From: Panonychus citri
Lineage: Eukaryota > Arthropoda > Arachnida > Trombidiformes > Tetranychidae
Direction of reading: 5' to 3'
DNA: 64,000 nt
NCBI RefSeq assembly: GCF_014898815.1
Contig: NW_026515445.1
Coordinates: 1 to 64,000 of the forward strand
The position numbers and the translations under genes are program-made. The notes below the pieces were generated by a model. The model saw nothing but the letters and a program-made list of their open reading frames with translations, had not been told where the DNA came from and searched no databases. Shown here in pieces: positions 24,113-34,442 of this stretch (position 1 is its first letter; every line of letters starts with the position of its first letter).

Positions 24113-24340
24113 ATGTTTCATTCATTTTCATTGACAAGTTTTACCTTAATTTGTATATTTCTCTCGTTGATAGTTAGTGTTAATTTTCATCTTACACGAT
24201 TGTAATATTATTCAATTATGTATAATACACGAATGAAATGTTTGGATTCCAATTTTAACAACAGTTTAAGAACTCCTTATTTCTTTTTCATTGATAATAG
24301 TTTATATCATCTAATTATTCGAAGTCTTGACAGACAGTTT
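24113..24340 (+). pseudogene. 5' fragment of an array gene, opposite strand
   Basis: The plus strand reads MFHSFSLTSFTLICIFLSL and then stops. The following bases still code the NVWIPI...TPYFFFIDNS start of the ectodomain after frameshifts. The array's upstream block precedes it in plus orientation at 23960-24090. This is the only array piece seen on the plus strand. Confidence 0.8.
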
Positions 24341-24399
24341 GACAAAAGTTTTCTTCGAAAATTACTGTCATTTTTTGAACATTCAAAAATCTTTAATCC

Positions 24400-24515
24400 T
24401 AACATTTGATCCGTGAATAAGACGATGACAATTAACACCAATTATCGATGAGAGTAATATACAAATTGCGAATAAACTTGCCAATGAAATCAAATGAAGC
24501 ATTTTGTTCTACTGT
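24400..24515 (-). pseudogene. Signal-peptide fragment of an array gene
   Basis: The minus strand codes LHLISLASLFAICILLSSI followed by the HGSNVRI equivalent of HESNVWI. Its upstream block is cut at about 24580 by the insertion of the element beginning at 24592. It converges with the plus-strand fragment at 24113. Confidence 0.7.
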
Positions 24516-25081
24516 AGAGACGAAAAACAGACAATTGAATTTTTTCTAATTATTTACGCACAATTAGGATTATATGAGTAGTAAAGAATACGGATGATGC
24601 ACCCGGATCCTGATTTTTCTCCCGGAAATGGGAGAAACTGAACAAAATGGGTGGGAGATAAACTTCCGGTGGGAACTTCTACCAGTGGGTGGAAGTATCT
24701 TCCGGATGCATCATCCACTTGCGGTGGGAACAATTTTTACCCGATTTGGGTGAAATTTTTTGTTTGTTTTCACCTAGGTAAAGTGAATTTTTTCTCTTTC
24801 TTTTTGCGTCTTTTTTTTGCTAATGCTTTTTCTTCTTTTGTTTAACCAGAATGAATAATTTTTTTAACGTTTGCATTTATAAAATCTAATTATTTTTACT
24901 GATGCAATTTATTATTTCAATTACAAAGTTTTTTTAATGGCCAATTAAAGTTATGCATAAAATCGAAATTAGTCAAATTGCAAATTGCAAAATCAAAGAT
25001 ATTGTAAGGGCAATCAAGTTACGCAACAGGGAAGCATCAGCCGATTAGTTGGTCAAAATGCAAAAGTTCACAACTAATTAT

Positions 25082-25442
25082 TGTTAGAATTCATAAGACT
25101 TCATGAGTGTCAATTTATAATCAATTCACTACAAGTTAAGTGCATTCATTCAAGATTTCGGAAGTGTTAATCAAAATACTTCCGATTGAAATAGTTCTAT
25201 ATCAAACTCCAGGGAGAAAGGGGTATAAAAGGAAAACGAAAACTAAAATAAAAGGAAGGTAGAGACAGGGGTAGGGAGTTAGTTCTAAAAGTATCATGAT
25301 TAAATGAATATCAATATAATACTTGTATTCCAACATTAATTCTACTATTATAATGATATAATATTGTGTATTGCATCTTAATTTAATTGTGTGGTGAATA
25401 AACTAATTTATCGAGTTTATCAAAATTCCCAGTTTAATAACA
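25082..25442. repeat. Possible solo LTR
   Basis: Starts TGTTAGAATTC and ends TTAATAACA (short inverted TGTTA/TAACA ends), with a TATA box GGTATAAAAGG at about 25222 and AATAAAC near 25398. Length and signals fit an LTR. No matching second copy, PBS or clear target duplication is seen, so this is tentative. Confidence 0.35.
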
Positions 25443-25675
25443 ACTAACTTTGATTACTGGAAATCAATTCGAATAAAGCTTTTGCCATCCTAATCAAAGG
25501 ACAGGGTAAGTGACAAATATCTTCTGAAGTATCTGACATCAATTCGAGTCCTGGTCAGATACTTAGTTTGTTACTCAATCTTACAGTGGTTCTTGGAGAT
25601 AAATTCACAGTAAAGACAAATTATTGCTGTTTCCAATATAAAACCCGATTTTCCCTACAATATCAAATATTTGGG

Positions 25676-26017
25676 TCACCTATTTAACTCTTTTAACAAA
25701 TAACCGTTACACTGGTCAAAGGTTACAATTAACGCTTTTAAATTTGCATATTCTTGGCGATTAGATTCAAATGCAAATTCAGCCCGATTGCTAATTTCCT
25801 CACGAATAGTGTTGCGGAATTCGACCAAGGCCAAATGTTGTGCTCGCTGCCGGCGGATGATGTCCTGACATTCATCAACGCAAACCTCTGTGATATCGAC
25901 ATTGTCACAAACTCGTGAGTCCAACAAATCGAGTTTTTCATTAATTGTCTTGTTATCCTGAACGAGAATGGTCAGAATGGAATTCATGCTCATGAGAGCG
26001 GCACTAATTGTTTCCAT
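25676..26017 (-). CDS. Small coiled-coil protein of unknown function
   Basis: 113 residues from METISAALMSMNSILTILVQ, with heptad-like leucines and two acidic/basic helices (INEKLDLLDSRV, EFRNTIREEISNRAEFAFES). Upstream in frame is a Ser/Pro-rich leader without a clear start, so the ORF may be the inner part of a longer protein. It lies inside the 24592-26263 element. A gag-like or accessory role is possible but unproven. Confidence 0.35.
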   Translation of the reverse strand: METISAALMSMNSILTILVQDNKTINEKLDLLDSRVCDNVDITEVCVDECQDIIRRQRAQHLALVEFRNTIREEISNRAEFAFESNRQEYANLKALIVTFDQCNGYLLKELNR

Positions 26018-26263
26018 TTGCTGATTAATGGATGATGGTGATGATGGTGGTGAAGGAACTTCCAGTTAATAGGTATCTGCATTATGATTAAGCAAAAAAT
26101 TTCACCCAATTCGGATAAAAATTGTTCCCACCGGAAGTGGATGATGCACCCGGACGATACTTCCACCCACTGGTAGAAGTTCCCACCAGAAGTATATTCC
26201 CCACCCGTTTTGTTCAGCTTCTCCCACTTCCGGGAGAAAAATCAGGATCTGGGTGCATCATCC

Positions 26264-26460
26264 CTATTCGTTTCTAATAATAATAATCGACTTTTATTTT
26301 CATCTTCTAGTAGTTAAAAAATGGAGGCTCTGGCACAGAAAGAGAAGAAAGAGAAAAAGAAAGAGAATGAGAAAGAAAAAAGGATAAGAAAGAGAACCAG
26401 AACCAAAACCAGAACCAGAACTCGAACCCGAATAAAAGTTCGAAAGAGCAATTTAAACTT
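26264..26460. other. Low-complexity Lys/Glu-coding tract
   Basis: Purine-rich GAGAAAGA and AACCAGAA repeats between two mobile elements. An ORF can be drawn through it, but its composition is that of a simple repeat, so I do not call a gene. Confidence 0.5.
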
Positions 26461-26923
26461 AAATCTTTATTTGAAGATTGAACTTCTTTTCTATTTTGTC
26501 GACTTTGTCGACAAAGTTTGCAAAGTTTAGTGACGATGATGGAAATAGTTTTTTGTTTTCATCCATCAGGATGAAAATCTCGTTCAAATCACTGGACGAA
26601 GGCTCGAAATCCATAAAATTTCGAGCCTCTTCACAATCTGCATCATTGAAAAGATGATTCAAATCGTCAGAGACGATTGGAGGTGATGTTGATGGTGAAA
26701 TGGGCTCAACTATGAGCCCATTTAGATTAACTTGGATAACTTGGGGAACAGGGAGATCATCAAGATCAAATCGGGGGAGGGAAACAATCATCTTTTTATT
26801 AATTTTAAATTTCTCTCTAAGAGATTTCTCTAACTCTTTCTCTCTCTCTCTCTCCAATTTAAAAATTAATCTAAAATTTTTCCCTTTCGTATCGCTTTTC
26901 TTTTCTCGCCTCTTTCGACCCAT
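26459..26923 (-). CDS. Unknown basic/acidic protein in the left foldback arm
   Basis: Starts MGRKRREKKSDTKGK. About 30 basic residues and a Glu/Arg coiled coil (KLEREREKELEKSLREK) lead to an acidic half (FDLDDLPVPQ, DDLNHLFNDADCEEARNF, FILMDEN). In front of the same ORF in the right arm lies GTATAAAAAGCG, a good TATA box about 45 bp upstream. I do not recognise the family. The last codons reach just past the arm end, so the stop is flank-derived. Confidence 0.45.
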   Translation of the reverse strand: MGRKRREKKSDTKGKNFRLIFKLEREREKELEKSLREKFKINKKMIVSLPRFDLDDLPVPQVIQVNLNGLIVEPISPSTSPPIVSDDLNHLFNDADCEEARNFMDFEPSSSDLNEIFILMDENKKLFPSSSLNFANFVDKVDKIEKKFNLQIKI

Positions 26924-27235
26924 TCTCACATCTAATTGACTTCGAACATTGCCCTTCGCTTTTTATACCCAAATTGAACATTACCTAAGTGACCTAACGA
27001 AATTCCTATTTACCCATGATAATTTATTTTTGACCTCAAGTTATTATTTATCTTGACAGTTTGACCCGATTTCAAGTAATTTAAATTGCTTTTGACCCTA
27101 GATGCAATTGTTAGTGCAAATTTTCTCATGAGGTCAAAACGTCAATGTAATTGATGATTTTGTTTACGAACAAAGTTTTTGACCGGACAATGACCTTTTT
27201 CTATTGAATGCTATGGGAATAAACTATATTTAATA

Positions 27236-27438
27236 CAGTCGTGAAAAATGAGTTACGAATGGTTTTTAATCATTCGCGCAACTTAGATACTAAAATCAAT
27301 TGATAATCTTTATCATCATTGATAAGACTTAGATGATTTACTCATTCATTTTTCTTATCTTGATTGTTTAATCTGTTAATTTTAGTCACTACCTGCGCGA
27401 ATTGTCAAAAACCATTCGAAACTCATTTTTCACGACTG
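27236..27438. mobile_element. Tc1/mariner-type MITE in left arm
   Basis: 203 bp with about 45-bp inverted ends beginning CAGTCGTGAAAAATGAGTT and flanked by TA on both sides. No coding capacity. The ends pair imperfectly in the GAATGGTTTTT part. Confidence 0.75.
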
Positions 27439-27558
27439 TATATCTATGTATTAATAGTGCATCTATACTAGTTAATTGTGACCTTAATTGCTGATTCTTT
27501 CCATAGACGTATGGCACCATCTATCATATGGGAAATATACTAAAATGGTAAAAGTTTG

Positions 27559-28128
27559 TCAAGCCATTTTACAGAGATCGGCTTTCTCGCAGTATCCTTT
27601 ATTTTCCTCGAGGTCCTTTCTGTAGACCATCACAGCCTTTTGGACTTTTGTAACAAATTCATAAATCTGGCAGGGTCTACCTTCACCAAGTCTGATGATT
27701 GTTTCCATTATAAATCGAATTGATGGGATGATTCGATAAAGTCCAGCAACCACGTTTATCGGGAGGCTGAGAATGGTTTTTTATCACTCTTTTGTCGAGT
27801 GAATTCATATTTACCACTTTTTGGTTTACCAGTGAGTCGTAAACCAGTAGCTTTGAATTTTTGTAGAGGTTCCGTGTAGTCGAGATTTTATTCAATATGG
27901 ACAATCTCTTGATAACCGAGTACCAAACCTTTACCAGCACCATAAACAGAATATCCATCACGGATATTGACAAAGAGAATAACATCTTTTTCTGCTTTTC
28001 CATTAGTTAGGGCGCAATGATATTTATGGAAAGGCGATAACTTGATGGAGTTTTTTAACTTCCATGGCAGAGTCTGAACCTGAAGTATCATTGTCGACTT
28101 GACGTTTGCTGGATTTATATGAAGCCAT
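27559..28128 (-). pseudogene. Unassigned decayed gene in left arm
   Basis: Begins MASYKSSKRQVDNDTSGSDS and then shifts frame. GKAEKDVILFVNIRDGY and KFKATGLRLTGKPKSGKYEF are readable in separate frames before further stops. The Ser/Asp-rich start and the VNIRDGY...GKGLVL words are faintly like the PC4/SUB1 coactivator, but this is a weak impression. It is present in both arms, so it predates the inverted duplication. Confidence 0.4.
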
Positions 28129-28334
28129 TTTCACTGTTGAAAATAATAGTTAAGAATGGTTAGTGTTGGGAAAAAAACATTAAACCACAACAGTAACTGT
28201 TTCACAAGTTTAGAGTTTGAAGAGAACTTCGAGACTGGATGAAACAACGAAATATTTTAATTGTGAAGAAGATGAGTGGTATCCAACTTCAAGGTTGTCA
28301 ACATGTTATTCGTGCTTGTTTGAATGCAGTGAAA

Positions 28335-28892
28335 ATGGCTTCATATAAATCCAGCAAACGTCAAGTCGACAATGATACTTCAGGTTCAGACTCTGAAATG
28401 GAAGTTAAAAAACTCCATCCATATGAAGCCATTTTCAGCCCTAACTAATGGAAAAGCAGAAAAAGATGTTATTCTCTTTGTCAATATCCGTGATGGATAT
28501 TCTGTTTATGGTGCTGGTAAAGGTTTGGTACTCGGTTATCAAGAGATTGTCCATATTGAATAAAATCTCGACTACACGGAACCTCTACAAAAATTCAAAG
28601 CTACTGGTTTACGACTCACTGGTAAACCAAAAAGTGGTAAATATGAATTCACTCGACAAAAGAGTGATAAAAAACCATTCTCAGCCTCCCGATAAACGTG
28701 GTTGCTGGACTTTATCGAATCATCCCATCAATTCGATTTATAATGGAAACAATCATCAGACTTGGTGAAGGTAGACCCTGCCAGATTTATGAATTTGTTA
28801 CAAAAGTCCAAAAGGCTGTGATGGTCTACAGAAAGGACCTCGAGGAAAATAAAGGATACTGCGAGAAAGCTGATCTCTGTAAAATGGCTTGA
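28335..28892 (+). pseudogene. Unassigned decayed gene in right arm
   Basis: Mirror copy of 27559-28128. It differs after EVKKLHP: about 25 bp are replaced by an inverted repeat of its own start (CATATGAAGCCATTTTCAG), giving a stop after FSPN. The remaining frames match the left arm. Confidence 0.4.
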
Positions 28893-29008
28893 CAAACTTT
28901 ACCATTTTAGTATATTTCCATATGATAGATGGTGCCATACGTCTATGGAAAGAATCAGCAATTAAGGTCACAATTAACTAGTATAGATGCACTATTAATA
29001 TAGATATA

Positions 29009-29205
29009 CAGTCGTGAAAATGAGTTTCGAATGGTTTTGACATTCGCGCAGGTAGTGACTAAAATTAACAGATTAAACAATCAAGATAAGAAAATGAATG
29101 AGTAAATCATCTAAGTCTTATCAATGATGATAAAGATTATCAATTGATTTTAGTATCTAAGTTGCGCGAATGATTAAAACCATTCGTAACTCATTTTCAC
29201 GACTG
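29009..29205. mobile_element. Tc1/mariner-type MITE in right arm
   Basis: Copy of the MITE at 27236, 6 bp shorter. Several runs of five A/T are four here. TA lies at both ends. Confidence 0.7.
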
Positions 29206-29515
29206 TATTAAATATAGTTTATTCCATAGCATTCAATAGAAAAGGTCATTGTCCGGTCAAAAACTTTGTTCGTAAACAAAATCATCAATTACATTGACGT
29301 TTTGACCTCATGAGAAAATTTGCACTAACAATTGCATCTAGGGTCAAAAGCAATTTAAATTACTTGAAATCGGGTCAAACTGTCAAGATAAATAATAACT
29401 TGAGGTCAAAAATAAATTATCATGGGTAAATAGGAATTTCGTTAGGTCACTTAGGTAATGTTCAATTTGGGTATAAAAAGCGAAGGGCAATGTTCGAAGT
29501 CAATTAGATGTGAGA

Positions 29516-29851
29516 ATGGGTCGAAAGAGGCGAGAAAAGAAAAGCGATACGAAAGGGAAAAATTTTAGATTAATTTTTAAATTGGAGAGAGAGAGAGAGA
29601 AAGAGTTAGAGAAATCTCTTAGAGAGAAATTTAAAATTAATAAAAAGATGATTGTTTCCCTCCCCCGATTTGATCTTGATGATCTCCCTGTTCCCCAAGT
29701 TATCCAAGTTAATCTAAATGGGCTCATAGTTGAGCCCATTTCACCATCAATATCACCTCCAATCGTCTCTGACGATTTGAATCATCTTTCAATGATGCAG
29801 ATTGAAGAGGCTCGAAATTTTATGGATTTCGAGCCTCGTCCAGTGATTTGA
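29516..29851 (+). pseudogene. Frameshifted right-arm copy of the 156-codon ORF
   Basis: Same start MGRKRREKKSDTKGK and TATA box (about 29471) as the left-arm ORF. Loss of one T in a T-run near 29790 and of two bases at the TGTG in the next line shifts the frame; a further T is lost near 29840. It ends after EPRPVI. Confidence 0.6.
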
Positions 29852-29989
29852 ACGAGATTTTCATCCTGATGGATGAAAACAAAAAACTATTTCCATCATC
29901 GTCACTAAACTTTGCAAACTTTGTCGACAAAGTCGACAAAATAGAAAAGAAGTTCAATCTTTAAATAAAGATTTACTTATATTTATATT

Positions 29990-32945
29990 CGAGAATTACG
30001 ATGGATTGAAGATGATGTCTCTCGAGGCGGCGACAATTCTTGATGATAAATACCAATTTGAGAATTTTGAAAATGGTACCTTCCGTTTAATTTTCAAAAT
30101 TTAAAAAATCTGAACAAAAAAGAAGGTGTTTCCGGTTTTCGACTAATTGTAACGCTATCTATTGTTATTGTTCGAAAAAACGTGAATGAACACATGAAAC
30201 GTGTTTGTTCTTTCTTTGTCTTTTATGAGAAAGGTTTATCAATTCTAATTTTTAATCTATTTTAATTTTAATTAATCAATTTTATTCTTTCTTAATTATT
30301 TTTGGGTTATGGATTCCCTTAAAAATTTGAAAATCATGCTGCGACCATCAATAGTTTTTCATATTGGTTGGTGAAACCTCGATTAAGAAATTTGATTGCT
30401 AATCTAAGTTTGTTTCTTGAAAGGTTGAAGGAGGATAATCTTCTATTCGCTCTCATTGCAGTGCCTTCACTTGTTGAAATTGTTGGTGACGGTGTGAAGA
30501 TAAATCTCTATCGAGCTTCCGTTCCTCGATTCAACGAGCTTCTACAGATCCGGAGTTATATTATTCAACCCATTCAACGAATGCCAATGGATGAATTGGA
30601 AGTTTCTTTTATCGTCCGGACAGTGATGATGATGACGATCGAGATACCACCGACCGTCAGACTTGCGATCTTCTGACAGATTCATTTGGCTACCCCATTG
30701 AGAACTTTAAGTATGAAGGAAGTTCAGTTTATGGTCATAAAACATTGATAACGTTAACCGTAACCCGAGATGTTATGAAAGATTTGTTAAAGTCAAGTGA
30801 GTTACAATTATTTTTCTTTCGGTTTTAGTTAAGAATAATATTTATTAAATTTCTCCAAATAGAGATGCAAGGAAGCCTCAACGAAAAGGATTTGTTTCTA
30901 TTCAATCATATTGGATTATTCCAATGTTGGGATTGTAAGGGTAGATTCCCTCTTGGACATGAGCGTGGATCAGTTAGAATCTGTTATCTTTGTGATGGTC
31001 CAGGTCACATCAACGATTGTCCAAGGGGACTTAATAACATCCGTTGTATGACTTGTGGTCTGTTACACGAAAGAGGTCCACCTGGTTGTCCACATTTAAT
31101 GAAGCAGATAATACGGAAGTTGGCAAATACTGATTATACTTTCAACGAGGTGTATGTCGACTTGCAGACATATTAGTTTATCTTTCCATGAAAAAGGTGA
31201 TTAATTCTTAAACTGATAACAAACAATTCGATCCTCATTAGAAATAATAATAATAAAATTGTTTTCCATTCTTAGGTCTTGGAAGTTCAAATTGACAAAA
31301 TTTGGTAGTTCACGAATAATAAATCGATGTTCGAATAAATATTCTAGGAGATTCACTTGTGTTGTAAAATTATTCCTGTTAATTCGAATCGTCACTCGAC
31401 AAAAATCGCCAATTCTGATATAAAAATCTCTTGTTTGAAAGAGAGGAAGATCGTCCGCATCGCAACTTCATCCGTGCTCAGCTTATCTGTTGTGTCCAGT
31501 TTGCAATAGGAAATACCATGGTCAATCGTCCTTTTGCACAGCAAAGCCAGAATGCCGAACCTGTTTGGTAAATGGTCGTGAGAAGGATCACCCTACAAAT
31601 CACCGATCATGTACCTCATGGGCTAACATCTGCCATGAATATGTGAACAACCATCATGGAACCTTCAACTTGCTTAGAATAATGTCATCAACATTTAACC
31701 CTTAAATCTAATAGATGGTGTAACAATTTCTATGGACAATCGGACAACAACTAAATAATACAAATAAAACAGCCAAATTTGACAAAACCAACTACTATCA
31801 GTCACATATTGTATCCCTTAAAAACCTCCTGATTACACAAAATGCTTAACTATCCTTATGAACTCCCCTTAGTGACCACAACAAATATTGTAACAACTTT
31901 TCCTTCGATTATAATAAGAAAATGAGCAAAATAAAAGATTCATTGAAAGGTTGAATTTGAAGCTCTCTTGAGAAATATTTCAATAAGAAGGAGAAAGAAG
32001 GACAGTTAAAATCCTTAAGATAATGTAATATATTTAAAACTACAGAAGCTAATATTAAAATCGCTTCACTGGCAAATCGAGCTACGCGCTGAAATTAGTA
32101 ATATTCCATTAGAACTAATTGAGACTCTTGCTGTCAAGATAATGGAAACGGCAACAGATGTTGAAGATGATCAGCTCATCAGTGAAGTGAACACCAAAAA
32201 TCAACGATTAGTTAGAGATTGTTAACCAATAAAGGCCAATACCCTTACTTATGGTAGACAGTTTTGTTGTTGCTCGAATTGTTCAGACTACAAGTTAGGG
32301 CAGATCATCAGTCGACATAATAATATTTAAATTGTGACCCTTGACAATGACCGAACTGCATATTATTCAATTAAACATAAATAATCGATCGAAAACACTT
32401 GATAAGTGTCGAAAGAGGCTAGTGAAACAATCATCATGTGTTTATATTATTAGTGAAGTAACGCTGAAAATACTAACGACAGACTTTGTTCTTCCTGGAA
32501 TGGTATCAACACACAGAGTAGCGATCCTGACCTCACCTGACATAAAGACAAAAACGACATTTAGACTGCCTATTAGTTTGTCTGGTACAAATCGAAGCTG
32601 AACTGTTATGGATAATATCTGTGTACAATCCCCCTGAAAGCAAAACATCCTTGGAACTACTGATAAAAACTGTGAATGCAATACCAGAGGGTCAACTGGT
32701 TGTTCTTGGAGGTGATCTAAATGCTGAATGTCACTTATGGAGTTGAAAAACCAGAACGGAGAGAAAAGTGCTGGTTGAATCTTTAAAAAAACTAGAAGTA
32801 ACACTGTCTCTTAGAGGATACAAATCAATAATGCCGATTGATGCAAATTACTACACTAGAAGAAGCTGCAGATACGACACTGAGTCTGCGATTGATTGTT
32901 GGCTCACAACTCGCAACTCACATATATTTTTAGAATTGTCATAAA
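29990..32945 (+). pseudogene. Decayed non-LTR retrotransposon (LINE) remnant
   Basis: Order is a CCHC-bearing ORF1-like part then an endonuclease-like part. Zinc knuckles are CYLCDGPGHINDC and CMTCGLLHERGPPGC (30865-31176) and CPVCNRKYHGQSSFC with HPTNHRSC (31490-31620). A possible 66-bp intron (30797-30862) lies in front of the first. The endonuclease part runs 32341-32580 (LHIIQLNINNRSKTL), then in another frame 32583-32945 (IISVYNPPESK, VVLGGDLNAECHLW), with a TGA at 32756 and SAIDCWLTT near the end. No reverse transcriptase follows. Gag-like knuckles plus this endonuclease fit Jockey/R1-type LINEs. Confidence 0.6.
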
Positions 32946-33263
32946 AAACTGTATATACCCTGAAGTGGTCATGCCCCTACGCGAATGCACCGTATACGAA
33001 AGTTAAATTACCTGGAAATTTATTTTTCTCAATTTCTATTGAGTCGGGTGAGCAAAATCAAGTCAGTTTAAAGCTGAGAAATATCAAATTGTTGGAGATC
33101 GGGTTGTTTATTAACAGGTATCTTGTAAGTTACACCCAGGCAATGATGTTGAAATAAAGTTTAATGGGTGAACGGAAATGGAAACATGCAAAGGTAATGG
33201 AACTGGGTTAATAGTAACAGTTTGGATCAAAGAGTCAGAAGCAAGAGAGAGCGAGCTATCCGT

Positions 33264-33373
33264 GTTGAGAGCAGACTGAACACGGATGCCAAGAGATGCC
33301 AAGAAAGGGAAAAAAGAAAGAGAAATGGTAAAAAGCGCCATCTCTTGGCATCCGTGTTCAGTCTGCTCTCAAC
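33264..33373. repeat. Perfect 35-bp inverted repeat (hairpin)
   Basis: GTTGAGAGCAGACTGAACAC...GAGATG at 33264-33298 is exactly complementary to 33339-33373, with a 40-base loop. No obvious target duplication. It could be a small foldback element or a transcribed hairpin. Confidence 0.85.
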
Positions 33374-33655
33374 CCTTTTTTTCGCTCCTGATAAATTTTA
33401 ATTTAATTAACTTTACCTGTGAATTTAAAATTAAATTTTGTGTTATTATCGTTCATCTCATCACAAGAATCAAGTTGATACCAAAATTATGATAGATCAA
33501 CAGTTACTTTAGTTGTTTTCTTTGTTACCCTTAAAACTGAGCTATTATTGCGTCGTAATAACTTCAACCATTTTGTTTATTGGTAAGTTTTGTTGTTAAT
33601 TTGATGCAACTTAATTTCTCTATCTCAAACTTATTTTTTGAAAAGATTGAAATTC

Positions 33656-33845
33656 TAATTTTATTTTATTTTTATTTTATTTTTATTTTCTTCTTTTCTT
33701 TATGACAAACCTAATGAGTCAAACTATCTTTGGAACTGATTTTCCCTTCAAACAAACGGTACCTATTTCAACTTTACCAAATATGAAATTAAACTCAAAC
33801 GAAATTAAAACCCAAATGAAATTAAACTCAAATGAAATTAAACGA
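33656..33845. repeat. (TTTTA)n and a short GAAATTAAACTCAAAT repeat
   Basis: A TTTTATTT microsatellite at about 33656-33690, then four imperfect copies of a 16-18 bp unit at about 33780-33845. Both lie in non-coding spacer. Confidence 0.8.
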
Positions 33846-34361
33846 AAATAAACAAAAAAAAACCTTTGTAAACTGAACGGTTAGTTCAGTGTCCGTAAGG
33901 ACCTTCAGGTTATCCTCAAGAATAATGTATAATGCATTAGCCAAATGGCGCATGATAAATAACCCGGATAGCTTGCAGTCTCTTTCACTATACTCTTTGG
34001 TTTGGATAGTAACAGTGAAATGTGACTGACTGACTCTTAGTGTCTAGTAGACCTTATTCATTATGAAATAAAATATGTGTAGTGACAATGTGCCTATGTC
34101 ATAAGACAGTGAGTTACCTTGACACAAACCAATCAAAAGTAATCGCGATGAAAATGGGAAAGTAACTGTTTACTTCCACGGTGCGAGTCAATCAACTCGC
34201 CAGGCACAAGGTTGTAATGCACCGGTTGGTTGCAACACAAATCATTTATTGAAATTTAATTTACTGTTCCATCAAACTTTATTGATGAAGATTCTCTTCG
34301 AAATTTAAAAATCATTTTCAGAAAATGGCCTCAATGGACTTTTACTTTAGCCACTTATTTT
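33846..34361. other. Unassigned non-coding spacer
   Basis: No open frame, RNA gene or match elsewhere in the window for most of it. Its end (34310-34345, GAAAATGGCCTCAATGGACT) is repeated at 42157-42195 just before another array tail. It has somewhat higher GC than its surroundings at 33880-34240, as an inserted repeat might. Confidence 0.35.
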
Positions 34362-34442
34362 AAGGAGCGATTTTTGAAAGATTTTCCATCAACATTTGAT
34401 AATTTTCTTGATCAGATCTCCAATGGAAATAAAATGGACCTT

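Larger units (their letters stand above)
24592..26263. mobile_element. 1.67 kb element with about 170-bp terminal inverted repeats
   Basis: The ends are inverted copies: GGATGATGCACCCGGATCCT at 24592 and its complement ending at 26263, each about 170 bp with a few indels (24592-24766 and 26088-26263). The arms contain repeated CCACC/GGTGGGA words. I see no clear target duplication. The interior holds an LTR-like segment and a small coiled-coil ORF, but no transposase, so it is non-autonomous or composite. It interrupts the upstream block of an array fragment. Confidence 0.7.
26461..29974. mobile_element. 3.5 kb foldback element with 1.65 kb inverted arms, ACTT flanks
   Basis: Left arm 26461-28137 and right arm about 28329-29974 are inverted copies around a 190-bp centre. 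ACTT lies directly outside both ends (26457-26460 and 29975-29978), as a 4-bp target duplication would. Each arm carries, from outside in, a 156-codon basic/coiled-coil ORF with its own TATA box, a TA-flanked MITE and an older coding remnant. The arms differ by small deletions, mainly in the right arm, and by a replaced stretch near 28415-28440. No transposase is visible. Confidence 0.65.

Noticed and set aside
26321..26530. Lys/Glu/Arg-rich plus-strand ORF
   Set aside because: Simple purine repeat (GAGAAAGA, AACCAGAA) without any other coding sign.
31201..31447. Minus-strand frame with DFCRVTIRINRNNF
   Set aside because: Open for about 80 codons and looks protein-like, but has no match in the window, no start or exon context, and lies inside the LINE remnant.
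33780..33845. Possible CRISPR-like short repeats
   Set aside because: Imperfect 16-18 bp units without spacers in a eukaryotic, AT-rich spacer; a minisatellite.
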